Under the pieces are notes generated by a model. The model was not told the DNA's origin, did no database searches, and saw only the letters and a program-made list of their open reading frames with translations. Positions 17,078 through 27,397 of a stretch of DNA of 64,000 nt are shown in pieces (position 1 is the stretch's first letter; every line of letters begins with the position of its first letter). Position numbers and translations under genes: made by a program. Source of the DNA: Listeria ivanovii subsp. londoniensis (GTDB lineage: Bacteria > Bacillota > Bacilli > Lactobacillales > Listeriaceae). The DNA lies in NCBI RefSeq assembly GCF_000763495.1, contig NZ_CP009576.1, forward strand, positions 1,622,001 to 1,686,000. Direction: 5' to 3'.

Positions 17078-19241
17078 AATTTTCGGTTTGTTTTGATTGC
17101 GCTTCGGCTGCTTCTTTTTTATTGTTGATTGGTTGTTCCACTTTAGAATCGCTTTTGTTTGCTTTTGCACGTTCTTTTTTCAGTTCGAAATATTTATCGA
17201 ATACTTCTTTAGAAATGGCCATATTTGTTTTGTGATCTGTACCATATGGACGATAAATCCATGGCACAACAACAGATATAGCAATCTCAGGTTTTTCAAC
17301 TGGTGCATATCCTACAAACGTGGTATTCCAAACACTTGCCATTTTATTACCCTCTTTTGGTCCATCATAAAAGGCGTCGGCAGTACCGGTTTTACCAGCA
17401 ACATCATAATCGCTAGAAGTAAATACTGTTCTAGCAGTACCTGTGGAACCGTGAGTTACTTCATAGAATCCTTGTTGTACAGTTTTCATATCACTCTCAG
17501 AAACACCAATTTTATTTAATACTTTAGGCTTATTGGCAGTTGCTAGTGTTCCTACAGTGTCACCATTAGTACTTGGATTTCTAATTTCTTTCAGCATACT
17601 TGGAGCGATTCTTGAGCCACCATTAGCGATAGTGGAAACATATTGTGCCATTTGAAGTGGCGTATAAGAATCATATTGTCCAATCGCAAAGTCGAGAATT
17701 TTACCAATTGTTTGGTCGTCACCTTTATAACCAGTTTGTTCTCCTGGAAGATCAATGCCCGTTTTTACTCCTAATCCAAATTGATTATAGTAGTAACGCA
17801 TGTCGTCAAAGGTACTTAGTGGTGCTTTAAGCGGACCATTAGGCACATATTTAGCTCCACCCATTTTCATCGCTACTTGATACATGTAGGAGTTAGATGA
17901 AATTTCAAGAGCACCAACTGGATCAAGTGGTCGATTGCCTGCGCCCGTTCTATTAAACCAAGAACTTTTTGGTTTTGTTCCTTTTAAAGCAATCGGTTGG
18001 TCCGTAAAGACTGTATCTTTTGTAATTGCTCCATCCATAATACCACCTAAAACTGTTGAACCTTTTACCGCGGATCCCATCGCATATGCGGTTGTAAATG
18101 TTCCAAGTGAATAATCTTCAAACTTGCCTTTGTCATTTAATTTTTGGCCGGCGAGTGCAAGGACTTCCCCTGAATATGGATCCATAGCAACAACGAATGC
18201 GCGGTCAAATAAATCAGAACCAGCATATTGCTTGCCTTGTGAAATGTTTTTACGTAAGATTTCTTCTACTGCTTTTTGGAATTCTACATCCACAGAAAGA
18301 ACTAAATCTTTTCCTTTAGAGCCTTCATACTTACTAACTGTTTCAATAATATTCCCTTTTGAATCAAGCACACTTTCAGACTGTGATTTTGATCCGGCAA
18401 GGACACTTTCATATTGTGCTTCTAAATAACTTTTACCAACACGGTCATTTCGACTATATCCTTGTGATAGATAATATTCTGCTTTATCTTTCGGTAAACC
18501 TTCTTTTGCAGTTGAAACAGAACCTAGTATGGATCGTAATGTTTCATCATAGGTATAATAGCGATTCCAGTCAGTTGTTGTGTCTACTCCTGGTAAACTA
18601 TCCATGTTTTCGCTGACACGAGCAATTTCTTCATCGGTTACATCTTTGTTTTTAACAACAGACTCTGTCATAGCATAACCAGTAGTCATTTTTTTATAGA
18701 TAGTTGCTACTTTTAAGTCTTCTTTGCTAAGGCTATCAATGTCTGCTTGTGTCACATTTTCTACTTGGATTTTATAAGCTTTGGAAGCATCAAGCGCTTG
18801 CTCTTTTGCAGATAAACGGTTCAATGATTCTGTTTGGTGTGTTAAAATCCAGTAGTCCTTCAAATCACGCTCTGTTAATTTTTCTGGAGCGACCGTAATT
18901 AATTTTTCAAGTGTTTGAGCGACATGAAGCGTTTCAGATGTTTCTGTTTGTTGGCTTCTTGTATAGGTAATTGACTTAACCGCAGAATTACCTACTAATA
19001 AGTTGTAATTCCGGTCATAGATGCTGCCACGTGGCACATTTTTTGAAACTGTTACGTTATCCGTCTCTTCTAATTGACGTTTGTACGTATCTCCTTGAAC
19101 GATTTGAACAATTCCTAATCGTAAAATTAACACGGAGAATAATATAAAAATAATAAAGAACAGAATATTTAAACGTAGTGGAATGATGGCGCGTTTTTTC
19201 TTAGTGGAATCTTTTTTCTTTTTTCTAAAATTTAGTTTCAC
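17076..19241 (-). CDS. Class B penicillin-binding protein (PbpA/PbpH-like transpeptidase)
   Basis: Cell-wall transpeptidase of 721 residues. A basic cytoplasmic start and one membrane helix (about 20-47) are followed by a dimerisation/NTF2-like region and the penicillin-binding domain. Catalytic motifs: SAVK (Ser390/Lys393), SSN in EISSNSYMYQVA, and KTGT around residue 617. The C-terminal tail is low-complexity, Lys/Ser/Gln-rich and probably disordered. Because the motif order fits class B, it should be a D,D-transpeptidase without transglycosylase, working with a SEDS partner in elongation (inference). It corresponds by gene order to lmo1438. Monocistronic, between sodA and asd. Confidence 0.9.
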   Translation of the reverse strand: MKLNFRKKKKDSTKKKRAIIPLRLNILFFIIFILFSVLILRLGIVQIVQGDTYKRQLEETDNVTVSKNVPRGSIYDRNYNLLVGNSAVKSITYTRSQQTETSETLHVAQTLEKLITVAPEKLTERDLKDYWILTHQTESLNRLSAKEQALDASKAYKIQVENVTQADIDSLSKEDLKVATIYKKMTTGYAMTESVVKNKDVTDEEIARVSENMDSLPGVDTTTDWNRYYTYDETLRSILGSVSTAKEGLPKDKAEYYLSQGYSRNDRVGKSYLEAQYESVLAGSKSQSESVLDSKGNIIETVSKYEGSKGKDLVLSVDVEFQKAVEEILRKNISQGKQYAGSDLFDRAFVVAMDPYSGEVLALAGQKLNDKGKFEDYSLGTFTTAYAMGSAVKGSTVLGGIMDGAITKDTVFTDQPIALKGTKPKSSWFNRTGAGNRPLDPVGALEISSNSYMYQVAMKMGGAKYVPNGPLKAPLSTFDDMRYYYNQFGLGVKTGIDLPGEQTGYKGDDQTIGKILDFAIGQYDSYTPLQMAQYVSTIANGGSRIAPSMLKEIRNPSTNGDTVGTLATANKPKVLNKIGVSESDMKTVQQGFYEVTHGSTGTARTVFTSSDYDVAGKTGTADAFYDGPKEGNKMASVWNTTFVGYAPVEKPEIAISVVVPWIYRPYGTDHKTNMAISKEVFDKYFELKKERAKANKSDSKVEQPINNKKEAAEAQSKQTEN

Positions 19242-19340
19242 GCATAGTTACCTCACTTTTCAATAATACCTTTCCCTATTGTAGCTGAAAAAACATCATT
19301 TTTCCACTGTAAGTTCATTAGAAATTCATTAGAAATAAAA

Positions 19341-19367
19341 AAAGACCCACCTAAGTGAGTCTTTCGA
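19341..19367 (-). terminator. Terminator of sodA
   Basis: Stem AAAGACTCA/TGGGTCTTT (one G-T pair) with a T7 run on the minus strand, just after the sodA stop. Confidence 0.8.
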
Positions 19368-19370
19368 TAA

Positions 19371-19979
19371 TTATTTTGCTGCATCAAAGCGTTTGTTTGC
19401 TTCTTCCCAGTTGATAACATTCCAAAATGTGTCAATATATTCAGGACGACGGTTTTGGAATTTAAGATAATAAGCATGTTCCCACACATCTAAGCCAAGA
19501 ACTGGAGTTTTACCTTCGCTAAGTGGAGAATCTTGGTTAGCAGTGGAAACGATTTCTAGTTTACCATTGTTCACTACTAGCCATGCCCAGCCTGAACCAA
19601 AACGTGCTGCAGCTGCCGCATTGAATTTTTCTTTGAATTCATCAAATGTGCCGAATTCGCTTTCGATGGCTGCTTTTAAGTTACCAGTTGGAGCACCCCC
19701 ACCATTTGGGCTAAGAATAGACCAGAATAATGTATGGTTAGCATGTCCACCACCATGGTTACGTACTGCGCCGCGAATGTCTTCAGGAACGCTATCTAGA
19801 TTAGCAACTAATTCTTCTACAGGTTTACTCGCAAGATCTGCGTGTCCTGCAACTGCTTCATTTAATTTTGTTACATAAGTATTGTGGTGCTTTGTATAAT
19901 GAATTTCCATTGTTTCTTTATCAAAATTCGGCTCCAAAGCATCATAAGTATAAGGTAATTTTGGTAATTCGTAAGTCAT
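19371..19979 (-). CDS. sodA: Superoxide dismutase (Mn)
   Basis: Cytoplasmic dismutation of superoxide to peroxide and oxygen (202 residues). The four metal ligands of the Fe/Mn family are in place: His27 (METIHYTKHH region), His in ANHTLFW, and Asp and His in [16 protein letters not shown] and the Gln in TANQDSPL point to the Mn rather than Fe branch. Ribosome-binding site GAGGAGGAATTTTT. Single-gene unit. The promoter should lie in the 130 bp upstream, but several weak matches prevent a firm choice. Confidence 0.95.
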   Translation of the reverse strand: MTYELPKLPYTYDALEPNFDKETMEIHYTKHHNTYVTKLNEAVAGHADLASKPVEELVANLDSVPEDIRGAVRNHGGGHANHTLFWSILSPNGGGAPTGNLKAAIESEFGTFDEFKEKFNAAAAARFGSGWAWLVVNNGKLEIVSTANQDSPLSEGKTPVLGLDVWEHAYYLKFQNRRPEYIDTFWNVINWEEANKRFDAAK

Positions 19980-20160
19980 TAAAAATTCCTCCTCGGATTG
20001 TTTATTATTTATGTGAAAAGAAATTACATTGTAAGGCGAAAGTTATAGACCCTATTTCCATAGAACTATGTAACACCTTAAATAACGTTTCTCTTTACAC
20101 CATTTAGCCTACCACGCCTCAGAAATGCTTGCAATTTTTCTGCTCAGTGATGTTTCAATA
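19980..20160. other. Divergent intergenic region between sodA and the DUF1189 gene
   Basis: No gene or RNA recognised. It should contain the sodA promoter on the minus strand; the plus-strand promoter of the DUF1189 gene begins at 20161. Confidence 0.4.
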
Positions 20161-20189
20161 TTGATTTTGCCATCATTTCAAGCTATGAT
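20161..20189 (+). promoter_or_regulatory. Sigma-A promoter of the DUF1189 gene
   Basis: TTGATT (20161-20166), 17-bp spacer, TATGAT (20184-20189), giving a leader of about 90 nt. Confidence 0.75.
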
Positions 20190-20200
20190 TAAGGTTGGGT

Positions 20201-20246
20201 GGAAAAAGTATGTTCTTTTGCACATACATGTACCTTTTCCCGGAAA
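20201..20246 (+). other. Structured 5' leader of the DUF1189 gene
   Basis: Nested inverted repeats GGAAAA/TTTTCC (20201-20206/20235-20240) and GTATGT/ACATAC (20208-20213/20222-20227) could fold as one hairpin with an internal bulge. A short palindrome TTTCC-C-GGAAA overlaps its 3' side. No known riboswitch class recognised. Confidence 0.35.
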
Positions 20247-20285
20247 TTGAAAAGTTAAACCATTAGGCGAGGTGTTGAAAGAAAA

Positions 20286-21083
20286 ATGAATATTTTTAAG
20301 CGCTTCTGGAAAAGTTTATATTCCCCTGCGGATATTGCATCGTTTCGAAATGATAAAATTAGAAAAAGTATCGTTTATATCATCGTTTTATCATTTGTTA
20401 CTTTCCTTCCATTAGCATACTTTACAAGTGTTACGACAAAAAATGCGCTGAAAGTTGGCGAAGAAACCATCACGAATGAAATCCCAAATTTTAAAGTGGC
20501 AGACGGAAAACTTGTTTTAACAGATGAAACTGTTAAAAACTTACCCATCTCTATCGATCAAGATCAATTACATATTTATTTTGATGCTTCTGGAACGCTT
20601 GATAAAGATGATGTCGATAATAAAATAGCTTCGTATGATAGTGCAGTTGCCTTTCTTTCGGATGGTATTTATATTACAGCGGCTGGTGTTTCGCAATCAT
20701 TTAGTTATGAAACGGCCGGTATTAGCGATAAAGACGATTTAGTTAATTTATATACCTCTATTGAATCGTTAGCGAAATATTTTATCCCGATTGCGTTACT
20801 TGTATTATTCATCTTTACACTTGGATCGGTTTTCTTCCGAGTTGCTCTATATGCACTTTTTGGCTTTATTTTATCCGGCTTTGGACGAACCGGTATTGCC
20901 TTCCGTCAAAACTGGATGATGGCTTCTTACAGTATCACTTTAGCCGCAGTCTTCACCATGGTTATGGAAGCTTTACAGATAATCGTTCCGTTTGGAATGG
21001 AAATCAATATGGTTGTGAGTATGATTTTTGTTTTCCTTGCAATCCGCTCCATTCCGCCAGCCGAACCAACTATCAAACCATAA
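20286..21083 (+). CDS. DUF1189 family membrane protein, 265 aa
   Basis: Integral membrane protein of unknown function. The layout is typical of DUF1189: a conserved N-terminal amphipathic stretch (FKRFWKSLYSPADIASFRNDKIRKSIVYI), one helix (about 30-47), an extracytoplasmic domain (about 50-160), then three to four helices in the C-terminal 100 residues. It is monocistronic, with its own promoter, a leader of about 90 nt and a terminator. The ribosome-binding site is GAGGTG. In L. monocytogenes the gene next in line would be ispG, which is missing here. Confidence 0.85.
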   Translation: MNIFKRFWKSLYSPADIASFRNDKIRKSIVYIIVLSFVTFLPLAYFTSVTTKNALKVGEETITNEIPNFKVADGKLVLTDETVKNLPISIDQDQLHIYFDASGTLDKDDVDNKIASYDSAVAFLSDGIYITAAGVSQSFSYETAGISDKDDLVNLYTSIESLAKYFIPIALLVLFIFTLGSVFFRVALYALFGFILSGFGRTGIAFRQNWMMASYSITLAAVFTMVMEALQIIVPFGMEINMVVSMIFVFLAIRSIPPAEPTIKP

Positions 21084-21087
21084 AACT

Positions 21088-21117
21088 GAGCCACTTACAT
21101 TTTTGTAAGTGGTTTTT
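21088..21117 (+). terminator. Terminator of the DUF1189 gene
   Basis: Stem CCACTTAC/GTAAGTGG followed by T5, directly after the stop codon. Confidence 0.85.
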
Positions 21118-21239
21118 CCGTGCCCAAATAGGCGTGATTTTGCGTCTTGAAAATGGTATGATTAGAAAATCAATTTGATTGAAGCTTACAATAGTATACA
21201 CCCTAGAATAACTGCTTCTAGTCTGGGAGGGAGAGTTTT

Positions 21240-21947
21240 TTGGAAAAAGAAGTAGAATTGAGTTTTTATGATGGTGTAAAGGCATGTTTACCAACTGTAC
21301 TCGGTTATATTGGCATTGGGATTGCAGCTGGAGTTGTTGGGAAAGCCTCCCATTTAAGCGTCCTAGAAGTAACTTTACTAGCAATTATAGTTTATGCTGG
21401 AGCTGCCCAGTTTATCATATCTGGATTATTATTATTGCAAAGTCCGATTTCTGCAATTATCTTTACTACATTTTTAATTAATTCAAGGCATTTTTTAATG
21501 GGGATGGCTGAGGCTCCTCACTTTAAGAAATATTCACTCTGGAATAATATCGGAATTGGTTCGTTACTTACAGATGAAACATTTGGGGTGTCAATGAATC
21601 ATATTGGGAATAAAAAGCCGGTTAGCGCAAAATGGATGCACGGCATAAATGTGACAGCCTATCTTGCTTGGATTTCAGCATGTATAGTCGGAGCCTTCAT
21701 TGGTAATTGGCTACCAAATCCGGAACAATTCGGTCTTGATTTTGCTCTATCAGCAATGTTTATCGGCTTGCTTTACTTACAAGTTGTCAGTGATAAAAGC
21801 AAAAAAATGGCTGTTAGTTTATTTGTAATGCTGATGGTTGCGATATTTCTAGTTATTTTCATGCGATTTACAACACCTGAAATAGCTATTTTACTAGCTA
21901 CTCTATTAGGTTGTTTGATGGGAGTGATGGTAGAAAAATGGCAATAA
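21240..21947 (+). CDS. azlC: AzlC family branched-chain amino acid exporter, large subunit
   Basis: Membrane subunit of the AzlCD-type branched-chain amino acid efflux system (235 residues, 6-7 helices). The AzlC pattern appears as GVKACLPTVLGYIGIGIAAGVVGKASHLS, then NSRHFLMGMAEAPHFKKYS and SLLTDETFGVSMNH. Start is TTG at 21240 behind GGGAGGGAGA. The 3' end overlaps azlD. A small hairpin (CTAGAA/TTCTAG, 21203-21221) precedes the ribosome-binding site; its role is unclear. Substrate is inferred from the family only. Confidence 0.88.
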   Translation: MEKEVELSFYDGVKACLPTVLGYIGIGIAAGVVGKASHLSVLEVTLLAIIVYAGAAQFIISGLLLLQSPISAIIFTTFLINSRHFLMGMAEAPHFKKYSLWNNIGIGSLLTDETFGVSMNHIGNKKPVSAKWMHGINVTAYLAWISACIVGAFIGNWLPNPEQFGLDFALSAMFIGLLYLQVVSDKSKKMAVSLFVMLMVAIFLVIFMRFTTPEIAILLATLLGCLMGVMVEKWQ

Positions 21948-22264
21948 ACACATATACTTTGTTTGTAATTATCGGATGTGGGATTGTGACTTTTATTCCA
22001 CGAGTGCTTCCATTTGTTTTCGTTCGGAAATTAGCCTTACCTGCTGTTGTTATTCGCTTTCTATCTTTTGTTCCGCTAGCAATCCTAACAGCATTGTTTG
22101 TGCAAAGTTTGCTTATCACTAGAGCAAACAACTTCCCTTTGATTAACCTAGAAAATCTGCTTGCTTCTATGCCAACTATCATTACGGCTATTTTAACAAA
22201 AAATTTGATGTGGATTGTAATTGTTGGCATCATTTCCATGGCAGTGATTCGTTTAATACTATAG
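21938..22264 (+). CDS. azlD: AzlD family branched-chain amino acid exporter, small subunit
   Basis: Small membrane partner of AzlC (108 residues, about four helices), with the family pattern IIGCGIVTFIPRVLPFVFVRKLALP and RFLSFVPLAILTAL. I take the ATG at 21938, giving a 10-base overlap with azlC, normal for this pair and suggesting translational coupling. An upstream TTG at 21911 would add nine unlikely residues. Confidence 0.88.
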   Translation: MAINTYTLFVIIGCGIVTFIPRVLPFVFVRKLALPAVVIRFLSFVPLAILTALFVQSLLITRANNFPLINLENLLASMPTIITAILTKNLMWIVIVGIISMAVIRLIL

Positions 22265-22324
22265 AAAAACCCTTTACTGGCGTGTGTTTTTGACGGGAAT
22301 CAAAACCAGTAAAGGGTTTTTATT
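22264..22324. terminator. Bidirectional terminator between azlD and prsA
   Basis: Stem AAAAACCCTTTACTGG/CCAGTAAAGGGTTTTT with a 28-base loop between converging genes; A and T tracts on both sides. Confidence 0.88.
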
Positions 22325-22346
22325 TATGGGTGGATCCGAGTTAAGC

Positions 22347-23225
22347 TTAATTAGAGGTTGTTGTTGTTGTACTTGTAGATGTATAATCTGAAAACGCATC
22401 TTTTAAGTCATTATCTTTAATAGAAATGTTAGCCGCTTTTAGTTCTTTTTTCAGTGCGGCAGTCATATTTTCAGAAGTTAGTTGTGACTCAATATAGGAA
22501 GCTTTCACCGCTGCTTTATCTTTTGCATAAGTAGTTTTATCCGTTTTCTTCACTAATTGAATTAGGTGATAACCATAGCTGGATTTTACAATTCCGCTAA
22601 TATCATCTGGATTTTTGAGAGCATAAGCAGCTTTTTCAAATGCTTCATCCATCTCCCCGGTGCCAAACGGATCAAGTAGTCCTCCATTTGTACTTGTAGC
22701 TGTGTCGGTAGAATATTCTTTAGCTAAATCAGTGAATTTTTCACCATTTTTAAGCTTGGTTTGAATTTCTTTTGCTGTATCTTCATCATCTACTAGTATA
22801 TGGCGAACAGTAATATCTGGTTGCCATGTTTTATAATATTTTTTCAACTTACTTTCACTAACATCCATATTAGCTTCCGTTGCTTTTTGGACTAATAAGT
22901 TATATTCAATATTTTCTTTGAAAGAAGTTTTAGTCAGGTTACTTGAAGCAAGTGTTGATTCAAAAGAGTCACCATATTGTTCCTCATATTTTTTGTATTC
23001 AGCATTAACTTCTTTTTTCGTAACAGTGTATTTATCTTCTAAGATTTTTTTGAAAGTAAGTTGTTGTACGACCTCATTACCATACGTCGTTTTCATCGCT
23101 TCATAAAGGTCATCTTGTGTGACACTTCCTGCATCAGTTTTCACGACAGCGCTGCTACCACATCCTGCAAGAATGAGTAATGTTGCTGTTATGAAGGAAA
23201 TCATCACTTTTTTTAATTTTGTCAA
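22347..23225 (-). CDS. prsA: PrsA-type foldase lipoprotein (peptidyl-prolyl isomerase)
   Basis: Membrane-anchored extracytoplasmic folding factor of 292 residues. It has a signal peptide with lipobox LAGC, an N-terminal chaperone region and a parvulin PPIase domain (about residues 130-230: VRHILVDDEDTAKEIQTKL, ATSTNGGLLDPFG, AYALKNPDDISGIVKSSYGYHLIQL). A helical C-terminal region follows, ending in a Ser/Thr run. Start taken as TTG at 23225, nine bases after AAGGAG; a longer frame from 23270 has no ribosome-binding site. By gene order it is PrsA1, whose role in L. monocytogenes is less clear than that of the virulence-linked PrsA2. Confidence 0.9.
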   Translation of the reverse strand: MTKLKKVMISFITATLLILAGCGSSAVVKTDAGSVTQDDLYEAMKTTYGNEVVQQLTFKKILEDKYTVTKKEVNAEYKKYEEQYGDSFESTLASSNLTKTSFKENIEYNLLVQKATEANMDVSESKLKKYYKTWQPDITVRHILVDDEDTAKEIQTKLKNGEKFTDLAKEYSTDTATSTNGGLLDPFGTGEMDEAFEKAAYALKNPDDISGIVKSSYGYHLIQLVKKTDKTTYAKDKAAVKASYIESQLTSENMTAALKKELKAANISIKDNDLKDAFSDYTSTSTTTTTSN

Positions 23226-23328
23226 ACTATTCCTCTCCTTCTTCTTTCGGCTACTTCTTACTTTAACCAAAAAAAGTGTCCAGAATGAGAAGTAAATATG
23301 AAATAACTATGAACATTATGTCGAAAAT

Positions 23329-23364
23329 AAAAATGGTACGAGTTTTGAAGCAACTCGTACCATT
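23329..23364 (-). terminator. Terminator of the zurA-zurM-zurR operon
   Basis: Stem ATGGTACGAGTT/AACTCGTACCAT with T-rich tail on the minus strand, just after the zurR stop. Confidence 0.85.
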
Positions 23365-23369
23365 TGCTA

Positions 23370-24663
<1,294 letters not shown>

Positions 24664-25442
24664 CCTCCTTTCGACGTTGCTCTGCTAATATTTCAAATTC
24701 TCGGTCTGCTAAATAATGCTGATATTCATGCGCAGAACCATCGAAAATAATTCGTTTATTTATGCTAATAACATGGTTAACGTAAGTGTTAACTGCCATC
24801 ACATCATGTGTTACAAGCAAGAGCGTCATTTGTTCTGTGCGGTTTAACTCTTGAAGAAGTTCATAAAAAGCCTTCACATTCTCGACATCAACACCAACAG
24901 TTGGCTCATCTAGAATGAGTAATTTTGGACGGCTAACTAGTGCACGAGCAATGAAAACACGTTGTTGTTGTCCACCAGAAAGTTCTCCAATATTTCGATG
25001 TAAGTATGGAGTCATTTCTACTTTATTTAGCGCATAGTCTATTGCGTCTTTATCCGCCCCGTTTAATGTTTTAAATAATCCTTTTTTCTTTGTCAAACCA
25101 CTGGCAACGACTTCCTTTACAGTCGCCGGGAACGCAGAATTAAAAGCATTAGATTTTTGTGACACGAACCCAATTTTAACCCAATCTTTAAAATCAGATT
25201 GTTTTTTCCCGAATAGCGAAATACTGCCTTGTTGCTTTTTTAGAACCCCTAAGATTAGTTTTAATATCGTTGACTTCCCTGAACCGTTTGGACCTATAAG
25301 CCCCGTAAAACTACCCTTTTCTACTTGAAAATGAATGTTTTCTAAGGCATGTTCTTTATCATAATGGTAACTTACATCATTTATCTCTATGATTTTGTTC
25401 ATTCATATTCTCCTTTGGCAGTATTTGCTTGCTGCTTTTACT

Positions 25443-25471
25443 AGTATATAAAATAATCGTCCAATTGTAAA
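25443..25471 (-). promoter_or_regulatory. Promoter of the zur operon
   Basis: Minus strand TTTACA (25466-25471), 17-bp spacer, TATACT (25443-25448), 41 bp before zurA. Confidence 0.65.
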
Positions 25472-25486
25472 TCGTAATAACTTCGA
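25472..25486. promoter_or_regulatory. Candidate Zur box
   Basis: TCGTAAT-A-ACTTCGA resembles the 7-1-7 Firmicute Zur box TCGTAATNATTACGA with two mismatches in one arm. It abuts the -35, a plausible place for repression. Confidence 0.5.
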
Positions 25487-25502
25487 ATTAAAACAAACGA
25501 CA

Positions 25503-25538
25503 AAAAACCTGGAAATGAAACGAGAATCATCTCCAGGA
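25503..25538 (-). terminator. Terminator of ppaC
   Basis: Imperfect stem CCTGGAGATGA/TCATTTCCAGG ending in a T6 run on the minus strand. Confidence 0.75.
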
Positions 25539-25546
25539 AATTGAAA

Positions 25547-26473
25547 TTATTTAGAAAAACTATCGGTTAGAATTGGTACTACTTGTTTTTTACGAGAAAC
25601 AACACCTTGTAAAGGAGCTTGGTTATCAATCAATTTGATTCCATAAGCTTTTTCCACTACATCCGTTTTTTCTCCAATAGCAATACCAACAGAATCATTG
25701 GTAAGAATATTAGTAATAACAAATAAGTATAAATCTAAACCTTTTTCAGCAATAATGCTTGTCATAAGTGCTTCTACTTCAGCTCGACGACTTAAAACAT
25801 CCTCTACGTCTATCACATTAATTTGGGCAATTTCCACTTTATTACCATTCATATTAAACTCTTTTGCATCTAATAGTAATTCAGCAATTGTTTTTTTACT
25901 AATATCAGCACCAGCTTTTAACATATCCATTCCAAATGTTTGAATATCTACATCAGCAATTAATGCTAGTTTTTCAGCTGCTAATTTGTCTTCGTTAGTA
26001 CATGTTGGTGATTGAAAAAGTAATGTGTCAGAAATAATCGCCGAAAGCATTAGTCCAGCAATTGTTTTACTCACTTCCACTTCGCTTTCACGAAACATTT
26101 TCAGAAGGATGGTTGTTGTACAACCAACTGGCTCTGCACGATAATAAAGCGGATCTGCTGTTTCAAAATTAGCAATACGATGATGATCAACAACCGAAAC
26201 AACAGTTACCTCAGCAATATCTGCTACGCTTTGTTGGTGTTCATTGTGATCCACAAGTGCAACTTCTGAGACTTCATTTGCTACTGTACTAACTAAACGA
26301 GGAGCTGTTACTTGGAAATAATCTAGAACAAATGCAGTTTCACTGTTAAGTTCCCCTAAACGAACAGCTTCAATGTCTGCTCCTTGCGCTTTTTTTAATT
26401 CTGCATAACTAATGGCAGAACAAATCGTATCTGTATCTGGATTTTTATGACCGAATACAAGTGTTTTTGTCAT
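25547..26473 (-). CDS. ppaC: Manganese-dependent inorganic pyrophosphatase
   Basis: Family II pyrophosphatase (308 residues) hydrolysing PPi released by biosynthesis. It is a DHH-superfamily enzyme with metal ligands in [16 protein letters not shown] and SVVDHHRI. The C-terminal DHHA2 domain carries the family SRKKQV substrate motif. Cytoplasmic. RBS AAGGAGACG. It follows nfo by 15 bp and may be co-transcribed with it. Confidence 0.95.
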   Translation of the reverse strand: MTKTLVFGHKNPDTDTICSAISYAELKKAQGADIEAVRLGELNSETAFVLDYFQVTAPRLVSTVANEVSEVALVDHNEHQQSVADIAEVTVVSVVDHHRIANFETADPLYYRAEPVGCTTTILLKMFRESEVEVSKTIAGLMLSAIISDTLLFQSPTCTNEDKLAAEKLALIADVDIQTFGMDMLKAGADISKKTIAELLLDAKEFNMNGNKVEIAQINVIDVEDVLSRRAEVEALMTSIIAEKGLDLYLFVITNILTNDSVGIAIGEKTDVVEKAYGIKLIDNQAPLQGVVSRKKQVVPILTDSFSK

Positions 26474-26488
26474 TATTTTCGTCTCCTT

Positions 26489-27382
26489 TTAATCGTTTTG
26501 AATTTTAGTTAATAAATCTGGGTCAAATTTACCGTTTTTTAACATCTCAATTTCCCACTTATATGGTGGTTTTTTGGATGCTTTATCTTCACCTACATAG
26601 GGAGTTTCAAGGATTTTTGGAATATTTGTGAGCTGCGGATGATGCACAATATAATGAAGCGCGTCAAAGCCAATATGTCCAAAACCAATATTGGCATGTC
26701 TGTCTTTATGAGCTCCACGTTCATTCTTACTATCATTGATATGCAACACTTTTAAGCGATCAATGCCAATGATTTTATCAAATTCATTTAATACACCATC
26801 GAAGTCGTTCACGATATCATAGCCAGCATCATGCGTGTGGCAAGTGTCAAAAGTGACTGATAATAATTCATTGTGCGTCACACCATCAATAATCTGTGCC
26901 AACTCCTCAAAAGTACGACCACACTCAGACCCTTTTCCAGCCATCGTTTCTAAAGCAATTTGGACGCCTTGGTCATGAATAAGAGCCTCATTTAAACCTT
27001 GAATGATTTGTTTCATTCCTTTGTCTGAACCCTCACCTACATGAGCGCCTGGATGAAGCACCATTTGCTTAGCTCCAAGTGCATGTGTACGGACAATTTC
27101 AGATTGTAAAAAATTAACCCCTAGTTCAAAGGTTTCTGGTTTGACAGAATTACCGATATTAATGATATAAGGAGCATGTACCACGATATCAGCCATATCA
27201 TGAGCTTTCATGTGTTCTAAGCCGGCTTCAATATTTAATTCTTCTATTGGCTTTCTTCGCGTATTTTGCGGAGCTCCAGTATAAATCATAAACGTATTTG
27301 AGCCATAAGAAGCAGCCTCTTCACTTGCGCCAAGAAGCATTTTCTTACCACTCATAGATACATGAGAACCTAGTCTTAACAT
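26489..27382 (-). CDS. nfo: Endonuclease IV
   Basis: AP endonuclease of base-excision repair (297 residues, TIM barrel, three zinc ions). Visible metal-site motifs: LGSHVSM at the N-terminus, [37 protein letters not shown] and [13 protein letters not shown]. Start taken as ATG at 27382, eight bases after TGAGGA. Sits 15 bp after the cshB stop, so probably read with the helicase. Confidence 0.95.
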   Translation of the reverse strand: MLRLGSHVSMSGKKMLLGASEEAASYGSNTFMIYTGAPQNTRRKPIEELNIEAGLEHMKAHDMADIVVHAPYIINIGNSVKPETFELGVNFLQSEIVRTHALGAKQMVLHPGAHVGEGSDKGMKQIIQGLNEALIHDQGVQIALETMAGKGSECGRTFEELAQIIDGVTHNELLSVTFDTCHTHDAGYDIVNDFDGVLNEFDKIIGIDRLKVLHINDSKNERGAHKDRHANIGFGHIGFDALHYIVHHPQLTNIPKILETPYVGEDKASKKPPYKWEIEMLKNGKFDPDLLTKIQND

Positions 27383-27397
27383 AAATTCATTCCTCAC

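Noticed and set aside
17097-17519. 140-codon plus-strand frame inside the penicillin-binding protein gene
   Set aside because: Antisense shadow rich in Phe, Cys and Ile, with no start signal; the minus-strand gene has all catalytic motifs.
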